Shown: positions 23,926 to 35,757, counted from the stretch's first letter. The stretch: 64,000 bases of DNA from Bathynomus jamesi (GCA_023014485.1 JAJOZX010000193.1:1355001-1419000); one strand, 5' to 3'. Notes: generated by a model from the sequence alone, not told the origin. Made by a program: numbers and translations.

Positions 23926-24861
23926 ATCTGACAGAAACAATTAATTCAAATTAATTAGGCGTTTAACTTAACTTAACCTGACCTGACCTGACCTCTCCCC
24001 GTCCTTTCATCTGCCCCTTAATTTTTTTTCACCTGAACAGACTTACAGATGTTCGTTTTTTTTTACGAATCCCTTTAGAAACTCGCAGTTTCAAGAGATT
24101 ACTTAAAAAAATTAATTGTCAGTAATCTCAGAACGAACATAGACTGGATTAGCAATTTCAAAATCGACAAATAATTCTGATCCCATTTGCCACAATTCCT
24201 ATTCCGAAAGTGGGAATTCTAAATTTGGGAAAAGGAAATGTCCTGATTTCAGAAAGATTAAGATGAAGACTGATCAACTGCATGCCCAAAGCATATTTTC
24301 TATAAAAATAGAACTTAAAACGAGAAACCTTACAACAGAAATGGATGGATTTGAGAAATCACACACACACACACGGATTGTAGCGGTTGTCCGCAACCCC
24401 ATCTATCAATGCAGTTATTGCGGTTGTTTGAGGATATCTTTTTACTTGGGCAACCAAATGCTATAAATGCTAGTGTAATGGCTATAAATGCTATAAACGT
24501 CGCCAAATGCTGTTCCTGTCATGCCTCCACTCAAGGATGCAAAAAAGTAAGTTCGCTACGCCCTAATTGCGACATGTCTAGAATTGCTACTTGGACTGGA
24601 TGGATAGATGCATTAGAAAAACATTTTAATTATATTTAATAAAGCAACGATGATGTATAATTACTGTTGATAAAAAAATAACTTTTTATTAGAAATTAGG
24701 CAACCTTCACTACCAAGTTACAAACTAAACTAAAGCACCAGCTTCAGTATCTGTTCAGACACGAGTGAGGGTGGTTGTGTTGCGCTAGCTCTCCGTCGCT
24801 ATCTTTGTAACGTTACGTGCTTCAACCCATTAGTAAAGTGTTAGACTGTGATGCAACCATC

Positions 24862-27189
24862 ATGGAGCGATCTACGAGTGCAGTGTGGAAGTACTTCTCG
24901 AGAGTGTCAAACGATGTAGGGAAGTGTACCACTAACTTAAAAAAACCATCTGCGTTCAATGCACAAGAAGGAATATAATGAAGTGATATCAAGTCAAAGA
25001 AAAAGGAATCAAAAGTGTCTCTTACACTCCTACAGAAATTAAACGTGCAGTGAAAAAAGAATCAGACGATTGAAAGTTGCTAGGAAAAGGTCAAAGGTCA
25101 AAATTTGGGATGCGAATCATTCAAAATCAAAATCACTGGACTATTGACATAGCTGAAATGATGATAATGGATGACTTGCCATTCAGCCACGTTGAGGACT
25201 TGGGTTTCACGAGACTCGTGGCTGAAACAGCTCCACAGTATAAAAACCAGCGTCAGTTCTACACTGATGTTGTGTTCAACAATATCTGACTGTTTTAAAG
25301 AAACTGTTCAAAATTGTTGAGCCTCTAAAAGATTCGAAAGTAACTTATCATTGACAACGGATGCATGGTCAGACACTTCTGTTGTAGTGTCTTTACTCTC
25401 TGAGATGTCATGCAGTGAATAAAGACTTCAAGAGAACCAATTTGGTACTCAGCGTAATGCCGCTTGAAGATCGCCACAGTGGAGAATACTTGTCAGAAAA
25501 ATTTGAGCAGATGCTCCAGAAGTGGGATATTGCCCATTCATCCATCGTGTAATGCGCGACTCAGGAGCAAACATGATAAAAGCGGTTTCTCACTGGCGTC
25601 CATAACATCGATTGCACTGTTCATAAACTGCAACTTTTAATCAAAAGTGGATTATCCTCACAAAAATTCTGACTTAGCTAAACTTCGATCCATCGCTACT
25701 CCATCCATCGCGCAGGACAAGTTAAAAAAATTCACAAACGCTTAGATCAACCTGAACTTACAGTCATTCATGATGTCGCCACACGGTGGAACAGCACTTA
25801 TGACATGATGCAGAGAACACTGAAGTTGAAGGAACCACAGTCTATACAGCGCTGCTAACTCCAAAATGCAACTCACTAACGTCGACTTCACTCTCGATGA
25901 TATCACAAAAAGATTGAGTAGTTCCACCTCTTCCAAATCTGAGGTTATTCCCCTCGTCGTTTCCTTGAAAAATGTGCTGCAACCTCGAAGTGGTGATTCT
26001 TAAGCTGATCGTGGAATCAAAACAATGAAGGAGATAATGCGCACAGAGCTAGCAAGGAGATTGATGGCCTAGAAGCAAATGACATGTATTCTTTGGCTAC
26101 CTATTTTGATCCAAAGTAAAAAGCAAAACTTTTTCCGCTTCACATGTCACGAAAGGTGTTCAGGAAAAATTGGGATATTTTTGTGATGAAATGGATGATT
26201 CAAACATCATCGGACTCGGAGACAGCCAGTGAATCACCGGCAAAGAAACCACCGATTGATTGAAGCCAGGCATCAGCTTCTACAAGTAAATCAATAACAA
26301 TAATGGACGAAATAAGTGCTCTATTGGCTTCCAGTAGTGAAGAAGAGACCAAAACTGAGTCAAGCAGACTCCCAAAAAAATGATCGAGAAATATTAGAGA
26401 GAAAAGGATTGGACAAGAAAATGATGCTTTGGCTTCGTGGAAGTCAAATCAAAAGAAATACAAAAATTTGAGCAAACTGGCTCGGACATGCCTTGGATGT
26501 CCTCCCTCAAGTGTTCCTAGCGGGGGCGTCATTTTAAATTGGCTTGATGAGGAGCGGGGGGGGGCGAAGGCGGCAGTGAGAGGCTCCTCACATGTCAAAA
26601 TTTATTAAGTGCTACTCATACTGTACTTTATAATCAAATTAATATAAACAAGAATGATTAAATGGTATCAGCTGGACTGGTTATTTACAGTTAACCATCA
26701 AATTATTAAGTTAAGCAATAAATCATGAAATTTATATCACCTAATGTAGTAGAGGATATCTTCTAGACTTCATTTTTGCAGGCTGGTGGACTGACACCAG
26801 CCCATCACAAGCTCCGATGCTCCTGCGCTCATTTGTTTTTTGTTTACCGTGACGTCAGACGTTACTCACAGAGTTAAAAAAAATTTTATGTCATAATTCA
26901 GTCATTATTTTACTCAAATCATTCTAAAAAGTTTTTAAACTAAGCAGTTCATTATATTGGTAATCCACAGAATATTAGGTGCCTTTTTTTAAGAATATCA
27001 TTTGGAGGGCCTTGGTTGGAGACCTCCCCTGGTGAGCTTCGGGGGGGGGGGGGGGGGCGATGGCCCTCACGGCCCCCCTCAAATGACGCCTCTGGTTTCT
27101 AGTGAACAATTATTTAGTGGGGCTGGGATCATCTACGATGAAAAAAGGAATAGGCTGAAGAGGGACAAAGCTGAAAAACTTATTTTTTA
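24862..27189 (+). pseudogene. BED-type hAT transposase, heavily decayed
   Basis: ATG 24862 begins MERSTSAVWKYFSRVSNDVG, parallel to MASTSSEVWNYFEPVSKDIA in the 56.7-kb copy. Many stops and shifts follow. Remnants of the catalytic region (TRDSGANM) and of VIHDVATRWNSTYDMM are readable. The C-terminal box SSEQLFSGAGIIYDEKRN at 27103 is separated from the rest by a 574-bp MITE. Confidence 0.8.
26521..27094. mobile_element. hAT-type MITE, 574 bp, inside the hAT pseudogene
   Basis: Flanks GTTCCTAG (26513-26520) and GTTTCTAG (27095-27102) are an 8-bp duplication with one change. Ends CGGGGGCGTCATTT and, reversed, CAGAGGCGTCATTT. Long G runs near both ends. Confidence 0.85.
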
Positions 27190-27231
27190 AATACAGTCTC
27201 CCAGCAATTCAATTTAAATATAAGGATTAAA

Positions 27232-27349
<118 letters not shown>

Positions 27350-27599
27350 ACTTTCGAATGGGCGGTGGTTGGGGAAAGTAGTTGGTGGGATGCAAAACGC
27401 GTTGGGTCCTCGTTCCACATCGTGGAAACACTTTTTACAGTTTAGATTACAGTCATTATATTGAACGCTGAGAAGTGTGGCTAAAACGCGATATTTTATT
27501 GCGTTTATTCTCAGGTAATATTATGATGTTATAGGGTACATAACCGCAACGAGCTCTATTTGTAAGCTCCGCAACCGCAGAGCTATGAAAAATGACAAC

Positions 27600-27935
27600 C
27601 GGTTAAAGGGGCACTTGAAATATGCCAGTGACGTGGTATGTCTGCATATATCATTGCTCTTATCAGCCATGCTTGCTCATGCTATATCCCTGCAAAGTTC
27701 ATGAGGGTATATATCTTGCCCCTAGTCAAAAATAAGTATGGAGACAATCTGTCCAGCAATAATTACAGGCCTATTGCTGTCGCTTCCTGCTTCTCGAAAC
27801 TACTAGAAAAACTCTTGTTACTCCGATTAAATGATTACCTATGGACATCTAATCAATTTCGTTTTAAAATGTCCCACTCAAATTACTCAACTGACCCGTG
27901 TGTCTATGTACTTAGAAATAATATCTAAATACACC
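27600..27935 (+). mobile_element. LINE, left part of a reverse transcriptase split by the Polinton-like element
   Basis: Reads SHACSCYIPAKFMRVYILPL and NNYRPIAVASCFSKLLEKL, the early reverse transcriptase blocks of non-LTR elements. The reading continues at 52263 once the 24.3-kb insert and one TACACC copy are removed. The 5' part is missing. Frameshifts are present. Confidence 0.85.
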
Positions 27936-29422
27936 AGTAGTATGACCGCAAAATGTATGAGTGCAGGAATGTTGCAAGAGTGCCAACCAGGGATGGGTTC
28001 AAGTACTGGCGGCAGTACTTGTGGACAAGTACAAGTACTAAATGAAAATTCAAGTACAGAGTTTTTGCATATACTCAAGTCCAATTACATAATGATGTAC
28101 TTAAGTACAATTACAAGTACATTTTTATAGGTAGTTTAATAAAAATCTTTAAATCAGATCTACATACTCGTAAGTTTATTTCAAATTAAACAATTAAGGA
28201 ATTAATAATGGTAATGATTAATTTATTGATTAATATTTATCCATAACTGAATACTGGTATTCAAGTTTGAATGAAAATAATAAAACAACTGTTTGCTCAG
28301 TGCATTCCGTGCTATCTGTAATAATTCTGAAAATAAAGAAAATATTCTCATTGGTCAGCAGTTACACAATACAGTACCGGTACTCAGAATAAAAGGAAGG
28401 AAACAATTGAGCAGTTTGGTTTGCAATAGCAGGCTGCAAATTAGTGTAACTGACATGGGACATACTTCGATAATTAAGTGTAGGACTTATCACATTTTAC
28501 AAACATTACACATTCAAAATTCTTGTCTAAGCCAACATCTGCCAATTTTAATAAATAACAATTTATAATAATAGAAATAATTTATCAACAATGAAAATAC
28601 AATTGCAATAAAATAATTACTTTGTTGACATTAAATAAACATTTAATTTTGTTTACATGCAAAATGTACTTGATTTTTCAAGTACTTATGGGCTAAGTAC
28701 AAGTACAAGTACATTGACTATTTAAATCCCAAGTACCAGTACAAGTACACAAAATTTTGCACTTAAGTACAAGTACTTGAACCCAAGCCTGGTGCCAAAC
28801 CCACCCCCTTTGTTGCAAGGCACCCCCCTTTGTTGCCAACCCCAAGATAGGGTTGCAAGGGGTATGCAACTTGGAGGCGGGGTTATCCCGAAGCTGAACC
28901 CCCCAAAAGGGAGTGCCAACTCTTTCTTGCCAGGTTGCAAGGGGTATGCAACTTGGAGGTGGAGTTATCCCCAAGCTGAACCCGCCAAAGGGACATACCT
29001 AACCTGAGGGGAAACCTCTTTGGGGGAGAAGTTGGGACGGCCTCACCCAAAAGGGGCATACCTTACCTAAGGGGACCTCTTTGGGGGAGAAGTTGGGACG
29101 GCCTCACCCCCCAAAGGGGCATACCTAACCTAAGGTGAAGGGAACCCAGAGGAGGGTTCTTCGCTTGGCGAGAGCCAAGCGCATCTGTTTGTTTTTTCTG
29201 TTTAAGGTGCTTTCAACCCTGCTGGATTATTGACACCATTTTTTTTTTTTTTTTGTAGAGAAAGGTGGTGAAAGGAGTAGTAGAAGGGAAACTGAGTCCT
29301 TCAGGCAAGCCGCAGCTCTCTTATAGGACCCCTAATCAGCCAGTTGGCTTAAGCAGCCAGAGCCAGCGGCGCCACAGCTGGCTTAGAAGGCTGAGGATTG
29401 CGCTGTTTATTTGCATATATTA
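27936..29422. repeat. left terminal inverted repeat (with hAT inserted)
   Basis: Inverted counterpart of 51562-52256. Outer part: AGTAGTATGACC and TGCAGGAATGTTGCAA. Then a GC-rich stretch with repeated GTTGCAAGGGGTATGCAACT and ACCTCTTTGGGGGAGAAGTT units, a perfect hairpin at 29162-29181, and the first iterons. About 675 bp without the hAT. Confidence 0.9.
27988..28791. mobile_element. hAT-type non-autonomous element rich in AAGTAC
   Basis: Ends CAGGGATGGGTTCAAGTACT and, reversed, CAGGCTTGGGTTCAAGTACT. Flanks GTGCCAAC (27980-27987) and GTGCCAAA (28792-28799) are an 8-bp duplication with one change. Both ends hold many ACAAGTAC repeats. No transposase. Confidence 0.85.
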
Positions 29423-29674
29423 CACTGGTATGCATATGAAATTTTTTTTGTCTGCTGTGAGGGTTTTTTCAACTATTATATAATTCGACCATGCTGAATT
29501 CGAAAATGACATTGGTTTTCCTCAATCAGGTCAGGTTTTTTCTCTATTGGCCATTTATTATAAGTCCAATTTTATCCCCAAATTTATTGATTTTTTTTAG
29601 CTTAAACACTGTAGATACGAGTAATATTATAAGAACACTCGTGAAAAATGAAAACATTGTGTGAATAAATACTT

Positions 29675-31956
29675 TTATTCATACAATGAATATGGAAAAA
29701 AGTTTATTGAGGAAGGAATGAAGTTTTTTTGGCTTTCCGTCTGTGTTTTTCTTCGGGCACGTCTCGCTTCAAACACCAGCAATAGTCCGCCAGCATATTG
29801 ATATCCCAGTTTCCCTGGTACCTCTTCCATTATTTTGATATCTTGGCGAAATCGTTCACCCTGTTCCTCACTATAATCCCCGCAATTTTCAGGAAAATAG
29901 TCCAAGTGGGACCACAAAAAGTGCATTTTCATGGACATGCGCGACCCATGAGCTTTGAAAGCTTCCATCAAGTTTTCGACAACGGACTCGTATTCTGGAC
30001 TTCTACGCTTGCCAAGAAAATCAGTGACAACTGATTTGAATGCCTGCCAGGCATTCTTCTCAGTTGGAGTCATTGCGTTTTCGAACTGAGTATCCTTGAT
30101 CAAAGTTCGAATTTGAGGACCATCAAAAACCCCAGCATTTAGTTTAGCATCAGATATATGAGGAAATTTACTCTCGAGATATCGGAATGCTGAACCCTCC
30201 TTATTCATTGATTTGATGAAATTTTTCATCAAGCCCAGCTTAATATGAAGTGGTGGGAGCAAAATTTTTGTTGGTGGTACAAGGGGCACTGAAACGACAT
30301 TATGCGACCCAGGTTCAAAATTCTCTCTGGATGCCCATTCACGCTGTGCATAGTGCTTCTCATCCGCTCGGCTATCCCATTTGCAGAGGAAACGGGTATT
30401 TCGTGTATCCCCCTTGCATTCCCAATACAAATGCCACAATCTGAAAAAAATGAAAATATTTAAAGAATTTAGAGAATTTGTTCTATCAGATAAAAAATCT
30501 ATGCATTGGACTGTATCACTTCTGTGGGGAAGTTAAGTGTTCTTATACGCTCTCAAATAACCTTTGGAAAAACAACATAGTCAATAGCAATAGTTTACTT
30601 ATGATATTAGTATTACCTTCAAATCTCCACAGATCCTCGTTATGTTGGTCGTATACGAGAGCATCCAGCAAAATTTTCATGTTATCGTAGCTCTCAGTAA
30701 GTTGTACGGAATATGCTACAGGGACTGATGCAACCCTATTCCCAATGTTGAGAAGTACTGCTTTCAAACTTCGTTTAGACGAGTCTATAAATAGCCTCCA
30801 TTCTGATGCGTTATATGGCAGGCCCAAGGATTCGATTAGCCCCTCAACATTGCAGCAGTACACTAAGGAAGAGGTATTTTCGTGCACTGCAAAAAACTTG
30901 CGGAATTCTTCCTCTCGTTTCCTATACCAGGAGAATGTTGTTCCCGGAGCCAGCAAGTTGTCCTCTCGAAGTCGTGAGCCCAAGATCTCGGCAGCTAATT
31001 TGGAAAGTCCTAAATCCCTGGTAAGATCATTAAGTTTGGCCTGGTTGAGAGGCCTCGGCTCATTTGAAGCGGTATTTTGAGGTATATACGACTGGGACTG
31101 GTCATTGGTCATTGATTCATCATCAGTATAATCGAAGTCCAGGGTTTGAGGTGGGTCGGGTATTGGAATTCCAGGACCATGGGGTACAGGTCTCATAGCA
31201 GAAGGAATGTCAGGGTATACAACAATGTGTTTATTCTTCTTGTTAACTCCTGAAAATAGAAACACAGAAACATGGATATAAAACTTGCATATGAAATAGA
31301 AGCAGCATTCAGACAGTGGCGGCTCGTGAGGGAAGGCTGCGGTCTGTAAGATATGAAATAGGTCGATGGAGTCTGTATATTTTCTTTCTTTTTCATTCAT
31401 ATTGTCCCTTCGGGGACAATATGAATGAAAAAGAAAGAAAAAATATATAATCATTGTATATGTAAATGTAACTTGTATAACAATATGTATGTGTAAATGT
31501 ATTTTCTATAACAATATGTATATGTAAATGTATGATTACCATTATGGTGAATATTATGCTATATATGGTGAATATTACATTATGGTGAATATTATGTCAA
31601 GTTTCATACGAGGATTTCAAAATATTTAAGAAAAATAAATTTATAAGCCCACCTTGGAGGTTTGTCATGCAGAAATAGCGATCTGTCACGTGATCCTTTC
31701 CTTCTCTCCAAATCATGGGAATTCCAAAAGGCAAAGATTTCGCTCTGCCTTTGCTCCATCTTCTCAAATTTTCAATGCACGTCTTGCAGCACATATGAGG
31801 GGCGAAATTTTTGCCCTGGTCCCCTAGCTTAATTCCAAAGTATGCTCTATACATTGTCTTCACAAATTTAGTGATTTGGGACTGGTTATTTGGCATGGTA
31901 ACCGTCCCACATATGTAGCAGAATCTATTGGGATCATTTTTACACGCTCTATTCAT
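29675..31956 (-). pseudogene. CMC-like transposase, three exons, frameshifted
   Basis: Exon 1 (31956-31653) starts MNRACKNDPNRFCYICGTV and has paired Cys motifs (CYIC, CCKTC) like a zinc-binding domain. Exon 2 (31249-30617) follows TTTCAG and holds SKLAAEILGSRL, EWRLFIDSSKRSLKAVLLN (a candidate catalytic Asp) and NMKILLDALVYDQHN. Exon 3 (30440-29675) holds LCKWDSRADEKHY, MKMHFLWSHLDYFPENCGDY and SEEQGERFRQDI. Two single-base shifts (one just before the exon 2 donor, one near 30380) break the frame. The family is widespread in arthropod and cnidarian genomes in my memory. Exon borders are GT-AG. Confidence 0.75.
31381..31440. repeat. perfect 28-bp hairpin with TTCG loop
   Basis: Lies in intron 1 of the CMC gene. 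The left stem ends CATATTGTCCC, the loop is TTCG and the right stem starts GGGACAATATG. All 28 pairs match. A UUCG loop closed by C-G would be unusually stable in RNA, although here the closing pair is C-G by sequence only. Confidence 0.9.
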
Positions 31957-32206
31957 TATGAAATATTTTATCTATACGCCTGAAAAGTAAAAAAAGATAT
32001 TATACAAGTGAAACAAGTGATGATAGATGTTACTGTTCCAATTCCGCTTTGACAAAATCACGAAAAATTCTATTTTACTTACGAGGCCATAGCCGGATAA
32101 CCTGAGCTGATTGAGAAAAACGGATTGCAGATTCGAAATCAGCAGGAAAAACCCTTATAAGAATCACTTACAAAACCCTTGACAGCAAAAGTGATGCATA
32201 CCAGTG

Positions 32207-32660
32207 TTATTCAGACATTTGGCTTAGAAGTCTGAGTTGCCAGTTTGCGCCATGTATTTAATTAAAGCATATATTAATCAGCCACTTGGCTTAGAAGGCT
32301 GAGTTGCCAGATAGCAATATTTATTTAATTAAACCATATACTAATCAGCCAGAACCAGCGAGCGCCACCAGCCAGTTGGATTAGAAGGCTGAGGATTGTG
32401 TTGTTTATTTGCATATATTAATCAGCCAAAGCCAGCGGGCCCCATCAACCAGATGGCTTAGAAGGCTGAGTTGTCAGTTTGCGCCATGTATTTAATTAAA
32501 GCATATGTTAATCAGCCAGTTGGCTTAGAAGGGTGAGTTGCCAGATAGCAATATTTATTTGCATATACTAATCAGGCAGTTGGATTAGATGGCTGAGTTG
32601 CCAGTTTTTACTTATTTAATTAAGCATATATTAATCCGCCAATTGGCTTTTCTTAGCAGG
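32207..32660. repeat. subterminal iterons, left arm
   Basis: Repeated units of about 60-120 bp built from CAGCCAGTTGGCTTAGAAGG, GAGTTGCCAG and TATTTGCATATATTAATC. AGCCA(GT)TGGCT is a short palindrome in each unit. The same units are at 29320-29422, 48490-48730, 51562-51800 and 60940-61330. Confidence 0.85.
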
Positions 32661-33250
32661 CATAAATGGCATGTATATAACCTCCAAACGAATTAAAAGC
32701 ATGCATACACTCATCGACTGTACACGCCTATTAACACACACACACACCCGACTGTACGTCCATAAAGCCCCTATCATCACACACACACACAACAATCGTA
32801 TAAACTTTTAGGAGCTCCAACAGATGGTGAAATGAGGGCTACGAATTTTAAAAGGAGCTCACCCATCAAAAGGCGATGAGGGCTACGACTTTTTAGGAGC
32901 TTACCCCATTAACACAGCGTATCCGATACGAGGGCTACAACCAGACGTCCAAACGATTGACGGTGAAGCCAACTCCTGGTAGAACGTCCCTAAATACGTC
33001 CAATAGGCAGACCTATTAAACGATTATTGCAAAGCTCGTTCATGTTGTTTATCTCCCTTTCTCAGTTGGCGTATTAGTTGCCAGTTTCCACTTATTTAAC
33101 ATATATTACGCCTTAGAAATCCGCTTTAAAAACAAAGCAGATACTTATTCCTTTTTGTTTGTACACAATTATAAAACGCCAATACATCATTGTTTATTTA
33201 GACGAATTAATGGATATACAATGGTGTGTGTGTGTGTATACACACACTGG

Positions 33251-33308
<58 letters not shown>

Positions 33309-33529
33309 GGGTGAACCAAATGTAGGTGGACAGTAAATGATAACGTTTATTTTGAGAATACATATTTAATTTTTTTGTATACTATAATACAAAATAAAAT
33401 TTAAATAAATTTAGTTATAATATTTAATATAATATAACACAAACACCATAGTTATAATGAACACCATAGTTATAATATAATATATCACAAACCGTATTCA
33501 ACCTACTGTCCACCTACTTTTGGTTCACC

Positions 33530-33530
<1 letters not shown>
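33309..33530. mobile_element. MITE in left arm, 222 bp
   Basis: Inverted ends GGGTGAACCAAATGTAGGTG and, reversed, CGGTGAACCAAAAGTAGGTG, within a TA-rich tract. Absent from the right arm. Confidence 0.7.
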
Positions 33531-33560
<30 letters not shown>

Positions 33561-33783
33561 CTGTGTGTATTATATATATATAATATATATTATATATACA
33601 CAAAATAATATCATGAACGGGAAATATATAATGATACCAAACGATGCATTATCAACATCTTAGTACAGGAAAAATATAGTTATATTGAATATACGAAACG
33701 TATAATCATATTAGTAGAGGAAAAATATATACAGCTATATTAAATATATTGAAAATATACGAAACGTATCATATTAGTACAGG

Positions 33784-33822
<39 letters not shown>

Positions 33823-33840
33823 GTTATACGGTGCAAAACG

Positions 33841-34176
33841 CTAAACTCGCATGTAATAGAGTATATATCCACATCGCCATTTCTTTGTACGACGTGGTAA
33901 AACCGTCCAAGCATCATTTCACCGTTTACTGATACGGAGGTCTATACTCGACATAAATGGCTTTCATATCATCCAACATTATTTTTGTGCCCACTTTACA
34001 CCCGGCGGGCGTTATCTTTACATACGGCTAGAATACAGTCAAAAGCACGCACAAAGAGGTCATCGTTAACCACAGCATCATTATTAATAAACAAGTTTAT
34101 AAACACGCCTTTCCAATCGGGGTTTTTTTCTTACCGTCCCGAGATTTTCAATCGGGAACTCTTCTTCACTCTGCAT
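33841..34176 (-). pseudogene. ORF B, left arm copy, frameshifted
   Basis: Counterpart of the intact 110-codon ORF B at 47338. One extra A near 34123 breaks the frame after the ATG-proximal 18 codons. Its ATG (34176) overlaps the end of ORF A. Function unknown. Confidence 0.75.
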
Positions 34177-34888
34177 AGCTGCAATTGAAATAATATTCCA
34201 AGTCGTAACGACAGCTATTCATTATATAGAGGTACAGCTCTTCAGGGTGAACAGTGTAGACGAGCTCAGCCCTGTACCGCTCAAGTGCTTTGTACCAAAG
34301 TTCAGGATATTTCGAAGAATCTAAATCTTTTAAATATGCATACAGATCTAGACCATTCTGCCCCTGTTCATTCCTACATTCAATAAGTCCGTCGAGCAGA
34401 GCAGTGTACGCGTATTCAAGAACCGTGTCAAAATAAATCATATCCGTAACACGACCGTCTAATATAGGCTTCAGCTTACGGAATCCGACGATTTCAAACA
34501 TTCTGTCGAGGATGAAACGGTTTCGTGTAGGGACAAGAACGTCATTATCAGCTGTGTTCTTCCACATCAGTCGTATATCAATGCATGGTAGTTCGTTATT
34601 TATACACAATGTGCAAACAATGGTGTATGAGGTGGCGTCACTAATCATCTCTCTTATTGTACCTACGCCAACAGGTATTCTATAACGGTCCTCTGCCCAC
34701 CTCTCAACTATCACGAACATTCTATTCATCTCAACACTTAAATAAATAACGTTACGTTTGCTTGCCTGTCTGCAGGTCGTTTCAAGCACATAGCTAATGG
34801 TGCCAGTTTCACACCTGAACACGCGCAATGACTTCGTCACTGAGACGTCGTACGAGGCGTTGAGAATGCTTCTCAAAGGGAGTTCCAT
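34166..34888 (-). CDS. ORF A, left arm, unknown 240-aa protein
   Basis: Not recognised. Starts MELPLRSILNASYDVSVTKS and ends MNSCRYDLEYYFNCSYAE. Mixed alpha/beta-looking composition, no signal peptide or membrane segment, three Cys in the C-terminal third, and a central block WKNTADNDVLVPTRNRFILD that is nearly identical in all three copies. It lies between ORF C and ORF B and overlaps the start of ORF B by 11 bases, which suggests joint translation or a shared transcript. It remains open while its neighbours are broken. Three full or partial copies in this window show that it belongs to the element. Confidence 0.8.
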   Translation of the reverse strand: MELPLRSILNASYDVSVTKSLRVFRCETGTISYVLETTCRQASKRNVIYLSVEMNRMFVIVERWAEDRYRIPVGVGTIREMISDATSYTIVCTLCINNELPCIDIRLMWKNTADNDVLVPTRNRFILDRMFEIVGFRKLKPILDGRVTDMIYFDTVLEYAYTALLDGLIECRNEQGQNGLDLYAYLKDLDSSKYPELWYKALERYRAELVYTVHPEELYLYIMNSCRYDLEYYFNCSYAE

Positions 34889-34889
34889 C

Positions 34890-35170
34890 GTATTCGCACG
34901 TCTACTCGGTTCAAGTCTCTGAGATGACTATGGCACGTCCACTCGGCGCAAGCTCTGAGATGACTATGAGCCACAGATGGTCGGATCGGCTCGACGGGGC
35001 GGAATGAGTCACGCTGATGAAACGTGTATGGGTTTGTTCGAACTCGTATGTTTCGTGAGGTACACGGGTGGGCGGCACGAGAACGCGTCACACTGCTAAA
35101 GCGTGTACAGGCTTCTTCGAACACTCTTGGACAAACAATTTCCCGAAACGAATTTAATGTTTTATCACTC
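34890..35170 (-). promoter_or_regulatory. ORF A upstream region, left arm
   Basis: Contains two copies of the 36-bp unit ending CTCGG(C/T)(G/T)C, at about 34898-34970. The matching right-arm region (46529-46636) has three and the element at 60692 has one. Candidate promoter repeat for ORF A; no TATA box was assigned. Confidence 0.4.
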
Positions 35171-35757
35171 CTAAACATCTTCACAAACCGGCGCGCTATT
35201 AGAAAGAAACATATGTTCATATTTGGTCTTTTTGTTTAACAAGCGATACTCATCTCTAAAATCTGTTAAAAACTCACACAGCCCATTAGCCACAACCTCA
35301 CTACAAAACTCATCATGATATATATTAATATAGTGGCAAAAATACTTAAGATTGTCCGTGATGACAAGATTTACATTTTCAACCGTAGGGTACGAGTAGT
35401 CGGTACGGTGTAACATGATATAATACCGCTTGTCACACCACTCATCCACATGACTCGCTACCCATAACTTGTTTATCTTCTGAACGTGTTGCTTCTTCTA
35501 CCTCGCGGTGTGTGTGCCTTTATAAAGCTTAGCTCTATAACATACTTCAATACATCGTCTGTACTGCGAAATCCTACAACCCCCTCGCCAGAATGCCCGT
35601 AGATTATTTGAACATCTCGGTCCTTCGCACGGTTCAATGCAGCCTTAAAAGGGGCAAAGGAGGGGTGAATAGGGAGTTTTTCAGTATCCACCACATCTAT
35701 ACAATTCGTACAATACCACTTCATAAATGTTGAACACGCAATATTAAAGGTAGCCAT
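35171..35757 (-). pseudogene. ORF C, left arm, ~195-aa unknown protein with frame break
   Basis: Starts MATFNIACSTFMKWYC at 35757 and contains GYSGEGVVGFRSTDDVLKYV-like sequence (here GHSGEGVVGFRS). After a shift near 35500 it continues MDEWCDKRYYIMLHRTDYSY to the end APVCEDV. No family recognised. It lies directly downstream of polB on the same strand. The right-arm copy breaks at different points, so the ancestral ORF was probably continuous. Confidence 0.7.

Larger units (their letters stand above)
29423..32206 (-). mobile_element. CMC-like (CACTA/Mirage/Chapaev) transposon, 2784 bp, left arm only
   Basis: Inverted ends CACTGGTATGCAT flanked by TTA on both sides (29420-29422 and 32207-32209). 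It carries a three-exon transposase-like gene on the minus strand. The right arm lacks it, so it arrived after the palindrome formed. The CMC assignment rests on the CACTG ends, the 3-bp duplication and memory of the protein family. Confidence 0.75.
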
